Made by a program: the position numbers and the translations under genes
Shown here: positions 1 through 12,023 of the stretch, piece by piece
Numbering within the stretch: position 1 is the stretch's first letter
How the letters are laid out: the number at the start of each line of letters is the position of its first letter
Notes under the pieces: generated by a model
Seen by the model: the letters and a program-made list of their open reading frames with translations, nothing else
Database searches by the model: none
Told to the model about the DNA's origin: nothing
NCBI GenBank assembly: GCA_019843655.1
Contig: JACDQD010000003.1
Location: 34,460,224-34,524,223 of the forward strand
Direction of reading: 5' to 3'
DNA length: 64,000 nt
DNA from: Lethocerus indicus
Taxonomy: Eukaryota; Arthropoda; Insecta; Hemiptera; Belostomatidae

Positions 1-1184
1 AAAACATAGTTTAACATACCTGTTTTGTGGTCGGGAATACCGTAGATTTCGTGTTTTTCCGTCTCCACTCGCCGGTTTTCGTCTTTCGCCAGACCGGCGG
101 TTTTGGCCGCTCGCCATCTTCAGTAGCGGTGTCGGTCACTTTGGAAGGTTTTTCGGCCATCCTCACTGCACCGGGGTCGCTGTCACTTGTAACGGGTGGT
201 TGTCTCTTTGTAAATAAGACAAACGAAAGTCCCCCACCCCCCCCCCAAAAAAAGCACAATAACAAGACACGTAGATATAGACGCGCGAAAACGCAGTACA
301 AGTGACAGTGACAGTGCAGTGAGGATGCCCAAAACCAGCGAGAGGAGACAGAACACATATCTACAATCTACAGAAAAATACCTGTCACAGACTGGATTAT
401 TCCTGTATTTTGAAACCATCAGTAGGTGGGGCCCGGAATTCCAATGGGGCCCACTCGGGGTTGGAAACCGTATATTTATTAACCAGTTTAGAGAATACTG
501 TCGCTTTTGTGGTTCGATCTTTCCCTAGACCGGTTTTTGGCGGCCCGCCATCTTCAGTACCGGGGTGTTTTCGTTTTCGTTCGACCGAAAACCGGTCTGG
601 CACAAGAACGGTCTGGCGAGAGGATTTCTCGTTTCCCGGGATTGCGAACGTAGAAACGGTATCCGAGAATATATATATAACGAATTTGATATACCTGTTT
701 TGTGGTCTGCGAGGGGTTGGAATACAGTGTAGGTTCGTGATGTTTCTGTCTCCTCACGCCGGTCTGGTCTTTTGCTAGACCGGTTTCGGCCGCTCGCCAT
801 CTTCAGTAGCGCTGTGTCAGTCACTGTTAGCACTTTGGATGTTTTTTGGCCATCCTCACTGACCACTGTCATTCTGACAATCTGACTCACACTTAGAAAA
901 CGGATTAACAAAATCCGAAGACAAACATAACGCCCCCAATAACAATAACAGAACACATATATATATATATATATAAACGACTGACATACTGACAAACATT
1001 ACAGTACATGTGACACAGTGACAGTGGGCAGTGAGGATGCCCAAAAAACATCCAAAGTGCTAACAGTGACTGACACCGCTACTGAAGATGGCGAGCGGCC
1101 GAAACCGGTCTAGCAAAAGACCTAACCAGCGAGAGGAGACAGAAACATCGCGAACCTACATATATATAACGGTGACAAAGTGAA
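1..1184. repeat. Cluster of fold-back (long inverted repeat) elements
   Basis: At least two related elements lie here. The clearest spans about 686-1175. Its left arm (from 729) carries the GTAGGTTCGTG, TTTCTGTCTCCTC, CGGCCGCTCGCCATCTTCAG and GCATCC-type motifs, and its right arm (about 1021-1162) carries the same motifs reversed and complemented, giving arms of about 140 bp around an AT-rich centre. A second, more degraded copy covers about 12-410, and a fragment sits near 520-610. The outer edge ACCTGTTTTGTGGTCTGC also occurs near 692 and, inverted, near 40010. No transposase is visible, so these look non-autonomous. The block lies just 3' of the GRASP stop codon. Confidence 0.75.
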
Positions 1185-1900
1185 TCAATTACTTGGCGCG
1201 GCCGGTAGCGTCGTTTGCGGTATAGACGGCATGACGCCCAATACAGATTCGGCGCTGTGTGGCGGCTGCGGGAATAGGTGCTGTGTCGTGCCAATCTCGG
1301 CGATGAGCTGCTGGTGGTGGTGGTGGTGTGGCTGGTGGTGGTGGGCGGGTTGCGGTGCCGAAGGAGTTGGAGCCTGCGGGGGCTGCTGGAACCACCTCGG
1401 CTCTGTCGCCTGTACGGGGTTGCCGTCGGCCGTATGGTACGTGGTGACTGTGGTTGTGGCGCCGGCGACTGCTGGGTGCGGTGGCGGACCGACTCCTCCT
1501 GCCGCCGCTGCCACCGCCGCCGCCGATGGCTCCACCGACATGTTCGACAGTTGACCGGTCATTTCCGCAATCTGACTGCTGCTCACCTACAAAAACGGTA
1601 AACCGTTACAGCGTACTGGCGGAGCCGGAAATTATTTATATAGATATCCGACGATATAAATTGGTGGAACAAAACAATATCCCACTTACCGCAAAACACG
1701 GATCCCTGATCCACAATTAAAATAAAAGAAACAAATGTTTCGAAGAACGCAGTTTCCAAAAACTGTTGGTACAAATCTTTCGCACATCTTATAGAAGAAA
1801 ACAGAAATGAACGACCGTACAAATTAAATACAACGGGTTGTTTAGGTTTGCATGCAGGTTCAATTCGGCTTCTTTCTTACGCTGTCCTCATATAGAGAAC

Positions 1901-1960
<60 letters not shown>

Positions 1961-2144
1961 TGGATCGGTTCAGTGTGACACGGCTGTTTCAAATGTTCCA
2001 CCACCGCTGACAACGCCCCAAAGGCGAAATTACATTGTAACAAATTCGGCTTCTTTCTTACGCTTGTCCTATATAGATCGGTTCAGTGGACACGGCTGTT
2101 TCAAATGTTCCACCTGATTATTGTAACAAAGGACGTTTCAATGT

Positions 2145-2195
<51 letters not shown>

Positions 2196-2285
2196 TACGT
2201 CTTTAAGCGGCAAGGCGCAATTGAGGACACAGCGCAAATGTTCCACGCCAACGACATTGTAACAAATTCGTGCGTCCTCATATTG

Positions 2286-2336
<51 letters not shown>

Positions 2337-5300
2337 GGATCGGTTCAGTGTGAACGGCTGTTTCAAATGTTCCACCGCTGACAACGCCCGCGCAAATTAC
2401 ATTGTAACAAATTCGCTTCTTTCTTACGCTGTCCTTATATATAATGATTAGCGTAGGAGACGTTAGTTCGTAGGTAGGGAGACAACGAGACATCGGCGAC
2501 AGGTAAAATTAAGCAAAAATAATGAAAAGAAGGGATAAATAAAAAAAAAAAAAATAAGTTTCTCACTTGCGAATCGGAAGGATTAACAGTTGATACCGGC
2601 TGTTGCTGATGCGGAGGTTGCGGTTGTTGGGCTGGCGGAAGTGACGGCGGCGCTACGCCCTGTTTCATATTCGGCTCCATGCTTCGAATCGGAATTCGAT
2701 GTAGATAGCCGTAGCCGATTCCGCAACCGATGCTGTTTAAAAAACAACATTGCGACAGTTTAACATACCTGTTTTGTTGTCTGCGACGGGGTTGGAATAC
2801 AGCGCGGGTTTGCGGTGTTTCTGTCTCCTCTCACCATGTTTGGTCTTCTGCTAACGCAGCGCTACTGAAGATGGCGAGCGGCCGAAACCGGTCCGGCAAA
2901 AGACCGAACCGGCGAGAGGAGACAGAAACACCGCAGACCTAACAACACTGCAACGGATTAAAAGGATATTTAATTCGTATAACGAATATCAGAGTCGATG
3001 ACACAACGTTTATCAGAAAAACCTAATGACCTTTAGTCTAAAAATGACCTGAATGACCCTTCCAATTTTGATATTCCATATTACTAATCAATCCCAACTA
3101 CCGAAACAACCATAACTACAAACTATAAGAGAATCGGAAAAGTAATTGAAGAGCGGGAATTCAAATATACGTAAAAAATAACTATAATATCAATCGGGCC
3201 TGGGAATCAGCCCAAAGTAGTCTTATATTCCATTTTAGAATTATCGAGTCATCGACACCTGTATTTACACAAATTGTCGTATTAAATGTTACTAGGTATA
3301 AATTAAATCTCGGATACTGAAAATTAACCAATAATATTTAAAAGAAAATTGTTATTGGATATATTTCTATCACAGATATTTTCTTATAAACCATTCATTT
3401 ATCACAATGAAAATAATGTGGGCGGTATATAGATATTGTTAAGGAGTTAGTTACGGTTATTATGGTGTGGCTCTTTCTCTTGCCTATGTGTGTCACAATG
3501 AATTTATCCGCCAAAATATCTCAATTTCCGTTCATATTAACGTATTGAGTTAATTGCAATACACATAAAAAAGTTATTAATGCCTCAATTGATTTCTTGA
3601 ATGGCTCTTTTTCTTGAAAATATGTTTAATATAACATATCAGACTTATGTTCAATGTAAGTTGAGTGTAATTTTTGTCTTTAATAAAGATTTACGATGAT
3701 AATAGTATCATCGATAATCGATCCGCCATTAAGGGATCAGTGTTAAGCCGGGCGGTATACAGCGAATTTACCCTTATTGTTATCGGATATGTATATAGAT
3801 GAGTACGCGTACGTATATATATATATACAGTTATCTATATATAGACAGTTAATACATCGGAATGACCAACCTTCCTTCGCCCTGCCAGTTCGAATTCGGC
3901 GTAATCGTGACTTCTCGGCAAGCGTCGTGATCCGTGTTGTAGACGTACAAGTTTCAGACGTCGGCCTTCGTGCGCCTCGATCAACGTAAACAGATCTTCG
4001 CTTTCGTGAAGCACAGAATCGGCACCGATAATATAATCCGAAAACGCCAGCAAACCGGCCATTTGCGCCGGCGAATTCGGATGCACTTCCTATCGTCAAA
4101 ATTCAATCAATATATATTAATTAATCGGTTCGAATGACCTGCAGAAGACACTGCGGAATGGGGCACTAATAACGTATTCCATGAGGTTATATTTCGATAT
4201 TTGGTTCATTAGATATGGTAACGTATGCGACTGTATTATTATTATTTCATTTCATTTGTATTCAATTAATGTTATAGCATTTTTCAAGATACAAGATACA
4301 AACAAGTTTTATTTCTTCGAATACAAATGATACATCGATAAAACGACGTACAAATGGTGATTCCGTACATGCGTTCCGGCCTATTGGCCTTTACTTGAAT
4401 ATTATAGTACATTAATCGCGAATTTTTAACAATATTGTTGCGATAATCGGGGAAAATATACAATAAAAACCCGAGAACTTATAGCTACACGTTATAGCAT
4501 TAATAACTCTACCTGCTTGCGATATACCCCACTCCAGTTTTACCGATATATCTTTTATACAAATACATTTTATATACTTGCGGTAGAAAATCGCTACTAT
4601 TTTAAGAAATTCATATTCAATACTTTTTGCACTGTAACGGAAGGCGACTATTTTTTTTTTTTTTTTTAATACGCGTAACGCTTTATTTTTTCCAATTTTC
4701 TCAAATTTCTATTCTATCCAAGCCGACCATATAAAACGTATCGGTAGCGATTTTAAAAAGCGGGAAATAGAAAATATCGTATTAAATTGAAAACGACTAA
4801 ACTTACCAGAACGTGCCATACATTTTCGTTGGCACCTTCGAATGAACAAAATCTAATGCTAACTCCGAGTAGTCCTTGACCTCCCCAGGAATTGCTCGGA
4901 GTGATTTTCACGCGTCTAACTGACTGCGTTTTACTGCTGTATACGGTCATCGTTAATTCCTTATCAATTCTGGACTTCAGTAAATCCTTCAACGTGTCGT
5001 TGTCCTGGTCCTAAAATCGGCGAATTCGAATCGTGTCGTTACTAATTTTTCAATAAAAACCAGTTTATAATAAAATACCGTTTCAAAATAAAACGTAATA
5101 GTTTCCCGTAATGTAAAAAAAAAAAAGGAGCTTTCGTTCCGGTATTTAATTTGAGAAAAATCGAAGATTCGATATAACGGTATACGACAACATGGGGGGG
5201 GTGGGACATTATTCGGTGCTCTAATTTCAATAAATTATTGCCAAACTGGTAGTTGAAAGGCAACAATTCACCGGAAATAAAGTGATACAAGATTATACTT

Positions 5301-5715
5301 GTTATCATAGGGAATATTACTGATAACAAATTTCTATGCTAAAAAGCTTTTCAAGATTAAAATTTTCGTCTCGATAGATTCGAATAACGCTTCTTTCTTC
5401 GCGAATCGAAGATGAAATAGTCTGAATATATAAAATTATACTTACGAGTCTAGTGCTTTCTATTGCGACAATGAAGTCAAAAAACGCCTCCAGACCAGCC
5501 GCTTGACCCGGCGAATTCTCTTGCACCTATCATAAATAAACATTTAATTTTTTTTAAATTTAACAAAAAACAAATTAGTACAGTTCTGCACCAGCGTGAT
5601 ACGTGTACAACAACCCCAGGACGAGATGTAAATATGTAAATTGATTACGAACTTTCAACACGTGATATCCTTCTGTGCCGCCGCCGGGTATTTCTACGCT
5701 TTGGGAAGATCCCAT
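1185..5715 (-). CDS. Grasp65: Golgi reassembly-stacking protein (GRASP55/65 family)
   Basis: Peripheral Golgi protein that tethers cisternae into stacks by oligomerising through its tandem PDZ-like GRASP domains; it also acts in unconventional secretion. Coding exons, 5' to 3' on the minus strand: 5715-5653, 5526-5446, 5010-4807, 4089-3871, 2732-2567 and 1586-1185, giving about 377 residues. The start is fixed by the family N-terminus [20 protein letters not shown]; Gly2 is the expected myristoylation site. PDZ1 covers roughly residues 15-110 ([35 protein letters not shown]), and PDZ2 roughly 111-205 ([38 protein letters not shown] across the exon 4/5 junction). The C-terminal region is Pro/Gln-rich, with a His-rich run in the last exon. 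Exon 1 uses a weak GTTCGT donor. Exon 4 has one extra base near 3948 that breaks frame between LKL and YVYNTDHD; removing it restores the family sequence through the exon end. The assignment is secure; the last exon rests on open frame and a good acceptor rather than strong conservation. Confidence 0.93.
1860..2445. repeat. AT-microsatellite / short-spacer repeat array in the last GRASP intron
   Basis: Three long (AT)n tracts (about 1902-1957, 2146-2192, 2289-2333) alternate with recurring spacer pieces. Spacer motifs such as TTCTTTCTTACGCTGTCC, TCGGTTCAGTGTGACACGGC and GTTTCAAATGTTCCACC appear three to four times with small deletions. The array lies inside the intron between GRASP exons 5 and 6. 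It looks like a repeatedly slipped or duplicated unit of about 150-200 bp. Confidence 0.7.
2755..2945. mobile_element. Short fold-back element in a GRASP intron
   Basis: The left side (GCGGTGTTTCTGTCTCCTCT near 2813) is inverted on the right (AGAGGAGACAGAAACACCGC near 2915). The same motifs define the elements at 1-1180 and 39716-40020, so this is a short member of that family. It begins about 20 bp upstream of the exon 5 acceptor, in the GRASP sense. Confidence 0.7.
2946..3870. other. GRASP intron 4, no recognisable content
   Basis: AT-rich unique sequence between GRASP exons 4 and 5. I see no exon, RNA gene or mobile element here. The intron between exons 3 and 4 (4090-4806) is similar, with a T run near 4650. 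Confidence 0.5.
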
Positions 5716-6186
5716 TTTCGGGCTCGATTTTGCGATTCGGACAGAGTCGAAGAAATTCAACAGAGGACAAGTCCCAATAGGCACTGTACCATTTTTTAAT
5801 AGGACTAATACATGACAACGTTACAATCGTCAGCTGATCCGTGGGACGCACAGTGCCAACTTAACGCCGACGGCTAACAACGAACCGTAGATATATATAT
5901 ATATATTAATTTAGGGTAAAGAAAATTAAGAGAAAAAAAAAAAAATTGAACTAAAAATAATATAATTTTCTGAAAAACTCGGCGGCACCGGGTTTAATTT
6001 ACGGGCGATTTTTCAATTTTGTATATACCCTCTCTTCGACCGACACAACCTCTCGACTATCAACACGGTGCGGCCCATATTCCTGACTGAAATGGTTTAG
6101 TACTGGCGCTTTGAAATTCCGATATTCTCTCGGCCGCGGATGCTTTGAATCTGCCCTCCAAATCGCCCAATATCCGAGAGCCAGAG
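5716..6186. promoter_or_regulatory. Divergent promoter interval between GRASP and MUL1
   Basis: The start codons of GRASP (minus, 5715) and MUL1 (plus, 6187) are only 471 bp apart and point away from each other, so this interval must hold both 5' UTRs and both core promoters unless either gene has a distant noncoding first exon. A short (AT)n stretch near 5890 and an A run near 5935 are the only obvious low-complexity features. No confident TATA box or initiator could be assigned by eye. Confidence 0.6.
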
Positions 6187-9100
6187 ATGGACCATTGGGG
6201 CGAGACTATTGCCCTGGGAGTTGACGCTCTGATATTCGGACTTTGCAGTAAATTGTACCTCAGGTGCAGTTACACTATTAACGTTGTTGAGGTAATAATA
6301 ATAAATCTCCTGTCTACTTGTCAAATAGCACTATATTTTGCTCCGCCCCCCTCCTCCCTATCTCTCTATCTCTTCTGATACTCCCTTTTTTACGTTTAGC
6401 GGGCACAACGGCTTGGAATCAATCCGGAGATAAAAAATCTATCCCAGGAGTCGAAGAAATATGTTATAGTGCAGGGCACTGTTAAGGCGATTAGTAAACC
6501 GATACAAAGCTTGAATTCTCCCGACGTCACAGGCGTTGTACAGAAATTGACGATAAAAGAGCATGCGATCGCCAGAAACGCCAGCGGCTTTTGGTAAGCG
6601 TCAGAATTTCGATAATTTCTCCCGGTATAAAATGACCGGTCGACCGGTTTTTACGATACGCTTAGATACTACTTAAAAAATACGGATTTTATCAAAAATA
6701 CGGTGTCTAAAACGACCAATATTATACATCGAACATCTCATTTTATGTTTTTTTCACGAAACGGGAAAAACAGATATCGTTCGCGGATTATTCCTCGCTC
6801 CACGGTTAAGGAATGGTTGTAACCGTCGCATAACAAGTGTCGAAGTTTCGGAATTGAGTTGTATCCGTTACTGGGCCGAATGAGAATGGTCCTCAAAAAA
6901 TAATTGTACTTTAATACTCGTTTGTATTAATCGCGCGTTATCCGTTGATAACTTGTACAAGTCGGTGCTGAATGCGTAAAAATTTCTTATTTTTAAGTAA
7001 TACACCGTAGAAATGATACTGTTACATCATGTCGTGTCGTTATAAAATGAATTGATATAACGAATAAAATATGTGGTATTAGCGGGGGTTGATACAAAAT
7101 ACAAGACTCGGTTAAATCCGAAATGTTCACGGAGATTTTCATATTTCCTTATTCTATCAGTTTAAAATCACCAACACTCTATCAATTTCAGATTATTGTA
7201 TCCGAAATAAGATTAATTTAATAAATATCTTACGCAAATGAAATATATATTGCGACTGCGAGTCACAACAGTTGCAAATTACTATTTCTTACATTCATGT
7301 TGCAGAAGACACGCGGCAGTGGATATTTTAACGGAACGAAATTTATTTCGTACAGAAACATATTCGAATGCGCTTTTCTTTGTTTATTCTATTGTGGCCT
7401 AGTTAAATCGTCGATAATTGCTGATGGTAATTTCACAACGGCCTGAGAACGCGACAGGATTGCTGTGCGAAACTAATTTTCAAAAACCGAAAACCTTTGC
7501 CCGATATTTTCAAAACTTTCGCTTATAATTCTATCTTAAAGTTAATCTTTATTCTAAAAAAATATTATCTATCAAGACTGTCGATTTAATATTGATGAGC
7601 CAATATTATTTGAACTACTTATAAACTACTTATTAATGTATAAAATTATACCTTTTTTTTATACAGAAACACGTTTTAATTATACATCGAAATTTGTTTC
7701 TGTTAATATATTTATTCCAAATAAATATTTTCTTCATTCTAAATTCAAATTTCACTTTCCGGGCAGTAGCTTTGTGTTTCAATACAAGTAGCTTACCCTT
7801 TCTTTATGTATACAATTCTTTAAAACTACAAACATTATGTATATTTTTCTTCTCATTCTGATTTGTATATTTTATTATTCGATGAGCGTATTCACAAGAG
7901 GAATTAAATTTGATAAAATACGTCTGTATCGTGCTCAAAAGCTTGAAGACACACGAATTAATATTATTTTTTATTTTTTATAGGGCCGATCAAAAAAATA
8001 TTATACAGGAAGCGTACAATTTCGCCCCTTTCGTCTTGAAGCGAAGAAAAATGGAAGTTGAAATACTCGATCCTCTCGCCGCCGAGATTTTAGATTTGGA
8101 TACAATACACGACAGATTCGAAAGCAGTTCCCTGAGTTTCATGGATCACTTAGTCGGATTTTTCAACGGAGTCCGACAGAGGGGCGTTGAAACGACAGAA
8201 GAACTGTTAAAGGAGGGGTCAGTAATAACAGGTGACTTTTATGTATATATATATATACAATTGATATAGGATTGATAAGTATCTGAGGAGGGATATAGTG
8301 GCCTAGTTGGGGCCGTTAGGTTTTTACTATTCGAGGTTCCAGGCCATTAGCGTTGTGGCAGTTTTTTTTCTAACAAGTCCCTAAGGACCTGATATAGAAC
8401 AGGAAATCAATATTTGGAGTAAGTACTCGTAATAATAATTTTAAAATTTACACTTACCTTACGAAAATATTAAGAAAAATAACTTTCTATGTCCCGACCT
8501 TAACCCATCGGGTGCAGGATCTTGTCCCGTTTGTCCTTGACCCGGCCGTACAGAAATGTACCGAATTCCACCCATCATCCATCAGGTGGTCCCTGAATTC
8601 CAAACATTCCTAAAGGACTACACTTGATCTAAGTGTAAAAAGTAAATTTAAAAAAAATAATAAAGTGGGAAAACCAGTGGGTTTCTCTTCCATTAGTTAG
8701 CGTTAGTGCTCCTTGAACATCAACGTCGCCTGTCGTATTTTACAGTTGTGACGATAAAAAAACTGTGAACGAAAAAACTTTTAGCTTGTAATTTTTCATT
8801 TTTTTTTTTTTTAAATACAATCTTACCTCGAATATTCGACAGATGTAAATATACAGTTTGTACGCGATAAAGAAATAAAAAGAAACAAATTCTTTGCTTT
8901 CGGCTATCATCTCGGACGAAGGATGACCTTTAACTGCAGAATGGATGTTGTAAAAATCATGAAGTTATTTACTTTTTCCATGTTTTTTTTTCTTTTCTAG
9001 CAATTGGAGAAATATCGAACGGCCCAGAAGATAGATTACAATTATCACCATCGTCTGCTGGTTATCCGTATTTTATAACTTCGATGCCCGTTTCATCGTT

Positions 9101-11244
9101 GCTTCGAAAACTTGAACAAGAAAAAGTTACTTTGAAGTAATAATTATTTATTTATTTTATTTTTTTTTTCCGAATCGAGATATATTAGGCGTACCCAAAA
9201 GTAATCGACAATTTGATAAGATGTATTTTGAGGAGTTCCTCAAGATTTGCCCCAGAAAAGTGGCGGCGGAGAGTTGTCGATAATATCGGTGAATATATAG
9301 TAGATTAATAATTATTAAAGTTTCTTTTTTAGCAAAATAAAATGAATTCCAAAGTCCAAAATGTCGATTACTTTTGGGTACCCCCTAATACTCTAAGTAA
9401 GCCCAATAGTTGTTTTTTACGAGCTCAAAAATTGGAAACTCGCCGGACCAAAGTGTATCTCCATGGAGATTACGTAAAAAAAATAGAAATTATTTTAAGA
9501 GTTGTGTTAAAAAGATGCTTTACGATACCCTCGTATGCGTCATAAAAATGCCTTCTCGTTGGACCAAAGTGTATCTCCATGGAGATTACGTAAAAAAATA
9601 GAAATTATTTTAAGAGTTGTGTTAAAAAGATGCTTATCGATACCCTCGTATGCGTCATAAAAATGCCTTCTCGTTGGACCAAAGTGTATCTCCATGGAAT
9701 TACGTAAAAAATAGAAATTATTTTAAGAGTTGTGTTAAAAGATGCGCTTATAAAATGCCTTCTCGTTGGACCAAAGTGTATCTCCTTGGAGATTACGCAA
9801 AAAATAGAAATTATTTTAAGAGTTGTGTTAAAAGATGCTTTCGATACCTCGTATGCGTCATAAAAATGCCTTCTCGTTGGACCAAAGTGTATCTCCATGG
9901 AGATTACGTAAAAAAATAGAAATTATTTTAAGAGTTGTGTTAAAAAGATGCTTTACGATACCCTCGTATGCGTCATAAAAATGCCTTCTCGTTGGACCAA
10001 AGTGTATCTCCATGGAGATTACGTAAAAAAATAGAAATTATTTTAAGAGTTGTGTTAAAAAGATGCTTATCGATACCCTCGTATGAGTCATAAAAATGCC
10101 TTCTCGTTGGACCAAAGTGTATCTCCATGGAGATTACGTAAAAAAAAATAGAAATTATTTTAAGAGTTGTGTTAAAAAGATGCTTATCGATACCCTCGTA
10201 TGAGTCATAAAAATGCCTTCTCGTTGGACCAAAGTGTATCTCCATGGAGATTACGTAAAAAAATAGAAATTATTTTAAGAGTTGTGTTAAAAAGATGCTT
10301 ACGATACCCTCGTAGTCATAAAAATGCCTTTCGTTGGACCAAAGTGTATCTCCATGGAGATTACGTAAAAAAATAGAAATTATTTTAAGAGTTGTGTTAA
10401 AAAGATGCTTTACGATACCCTCGTATGCGTCATAAAAATGCCTTCTCGTTGGACCAAAGTGTATCTCCATGGAGATTACGTAAAAAAAAATAGAAATTAT
10501 TTTAAGAGTTGTGTTAAAAAGATGCTTTACGATACCCTCGTATGAGTCATAAAAATGCCTTCTCGTTGGACCAAAGTGTATCTCCATGGAGATTACGTAA
10601 AAAAAAAATAGAAATTATTTTAAGAGTTGTGTTAAAAAGATGCTTTACGATACCCTCGTATGAGTCATAAAAATGCCTTCTCGTTGGACCAAAGTGTATC
10701 TCGTTGGAGATTACGTAAAAAAAAATAGAAATTATTTTAAGAGTTGTGTTAAAGAGATGTCTCGAAATATACCGACGACCGGCTATTTACCGATACACTT
10801 TTTGTCTCGATTGCGTCTAGATGGCTGACGCTGTTGTTCGGAGGAATCGGAATAGCGTTCGTAACGATATTCGTTAGGCGTTGGTGGAACACGAGACAGG
10901 CGCGCATCCGCGACGACGAAGTGAAACGGAGGTTGGAACAGACGCGACGGGAGAGGAGAAGGAACGCCAGGAATTCGGAGTATCTGCCGGAAAATCAGCG
11001 ATGCGTCGTGTGCAGGTACCGAAACCGGTTTATTCCTGTTTCGTAGTTTTGTCGCCAGCGAATGTTCGGAATACAGTAGATTTCCTGTTTTTTACGTCTC
11101 CCCTCTCGGTGGTCTTGGTCTTTTACCAAACTGTAAATGTAAGTACTGATGACGCAGCCTCTTTGGCACGTAGGATGCTCGTGGAGCATCCTGTTGGCAC
11201 TGTCGCTTATTTCTGTTGTACCACAGGGAGTTGTCTTGTTTGTC

Positions 11245-11280
<36 letters not shown>

Positions 11281-11415
11281 ATATATATATATATATATTT
11301 ACATATATATATGCCCCTTGTGTTGGTGTTTTGGAAATGTTTTTGGATCGGGAGGGATTTGGGTCATTGAGTTAATTCATATCATGTGTGGGCATGTATA
11401 TATATAAATAAATAA

Positions 11416-11514
<99 letters not shown>

Positions 11515-11802
11515 CCCACGTATGATTAACAAGATAGCTCCCACAGTAGTGGCGTTACTACAAGTGAAGTAAGTGACAGTGCGGACAGGACGCCTCACAA
11601 ACACCGTCAAACTGACTCAACACCGCTACTGAAGACAATTAGCGGCGAAAACTAGTCTGGCGCAAGATCAGACCGGCTCGAGAGAAGACCGTGTCGAAAC
11701 ATTTCCCATTGCTCGTGGAGCATCCTGTTGGCACTGTCGCTTATTTCACTTGTATCACAGGGAGTTGTCTTGTTTGTAGAACTATCTTGTTAATCATACA
11801 TG

Positions 11803-11852
<50 letters not shown>

Positions 11853-11959
11853 ATATTTATATATATATGCACCCTTGTGTTGGTGTTTTGGAAATGTCAT
11901 TGGTTTTGGATCACTGAGGATTTGGGTCATTGAGTTAATTCATATCATGTGTGGGCATG

Positions 11960-12023
<64 letters not shown>

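Noticed and set aside
1180..1554. Plus-strand Trp/Gly-rich frame
   Set aside because: It is the complement of the His/Gln/Pro-rich last exon of GRASP.
11216..11610. Open frames of IYIYIY repeats
   Set aside because: Translations of (AT)n microsatellites.
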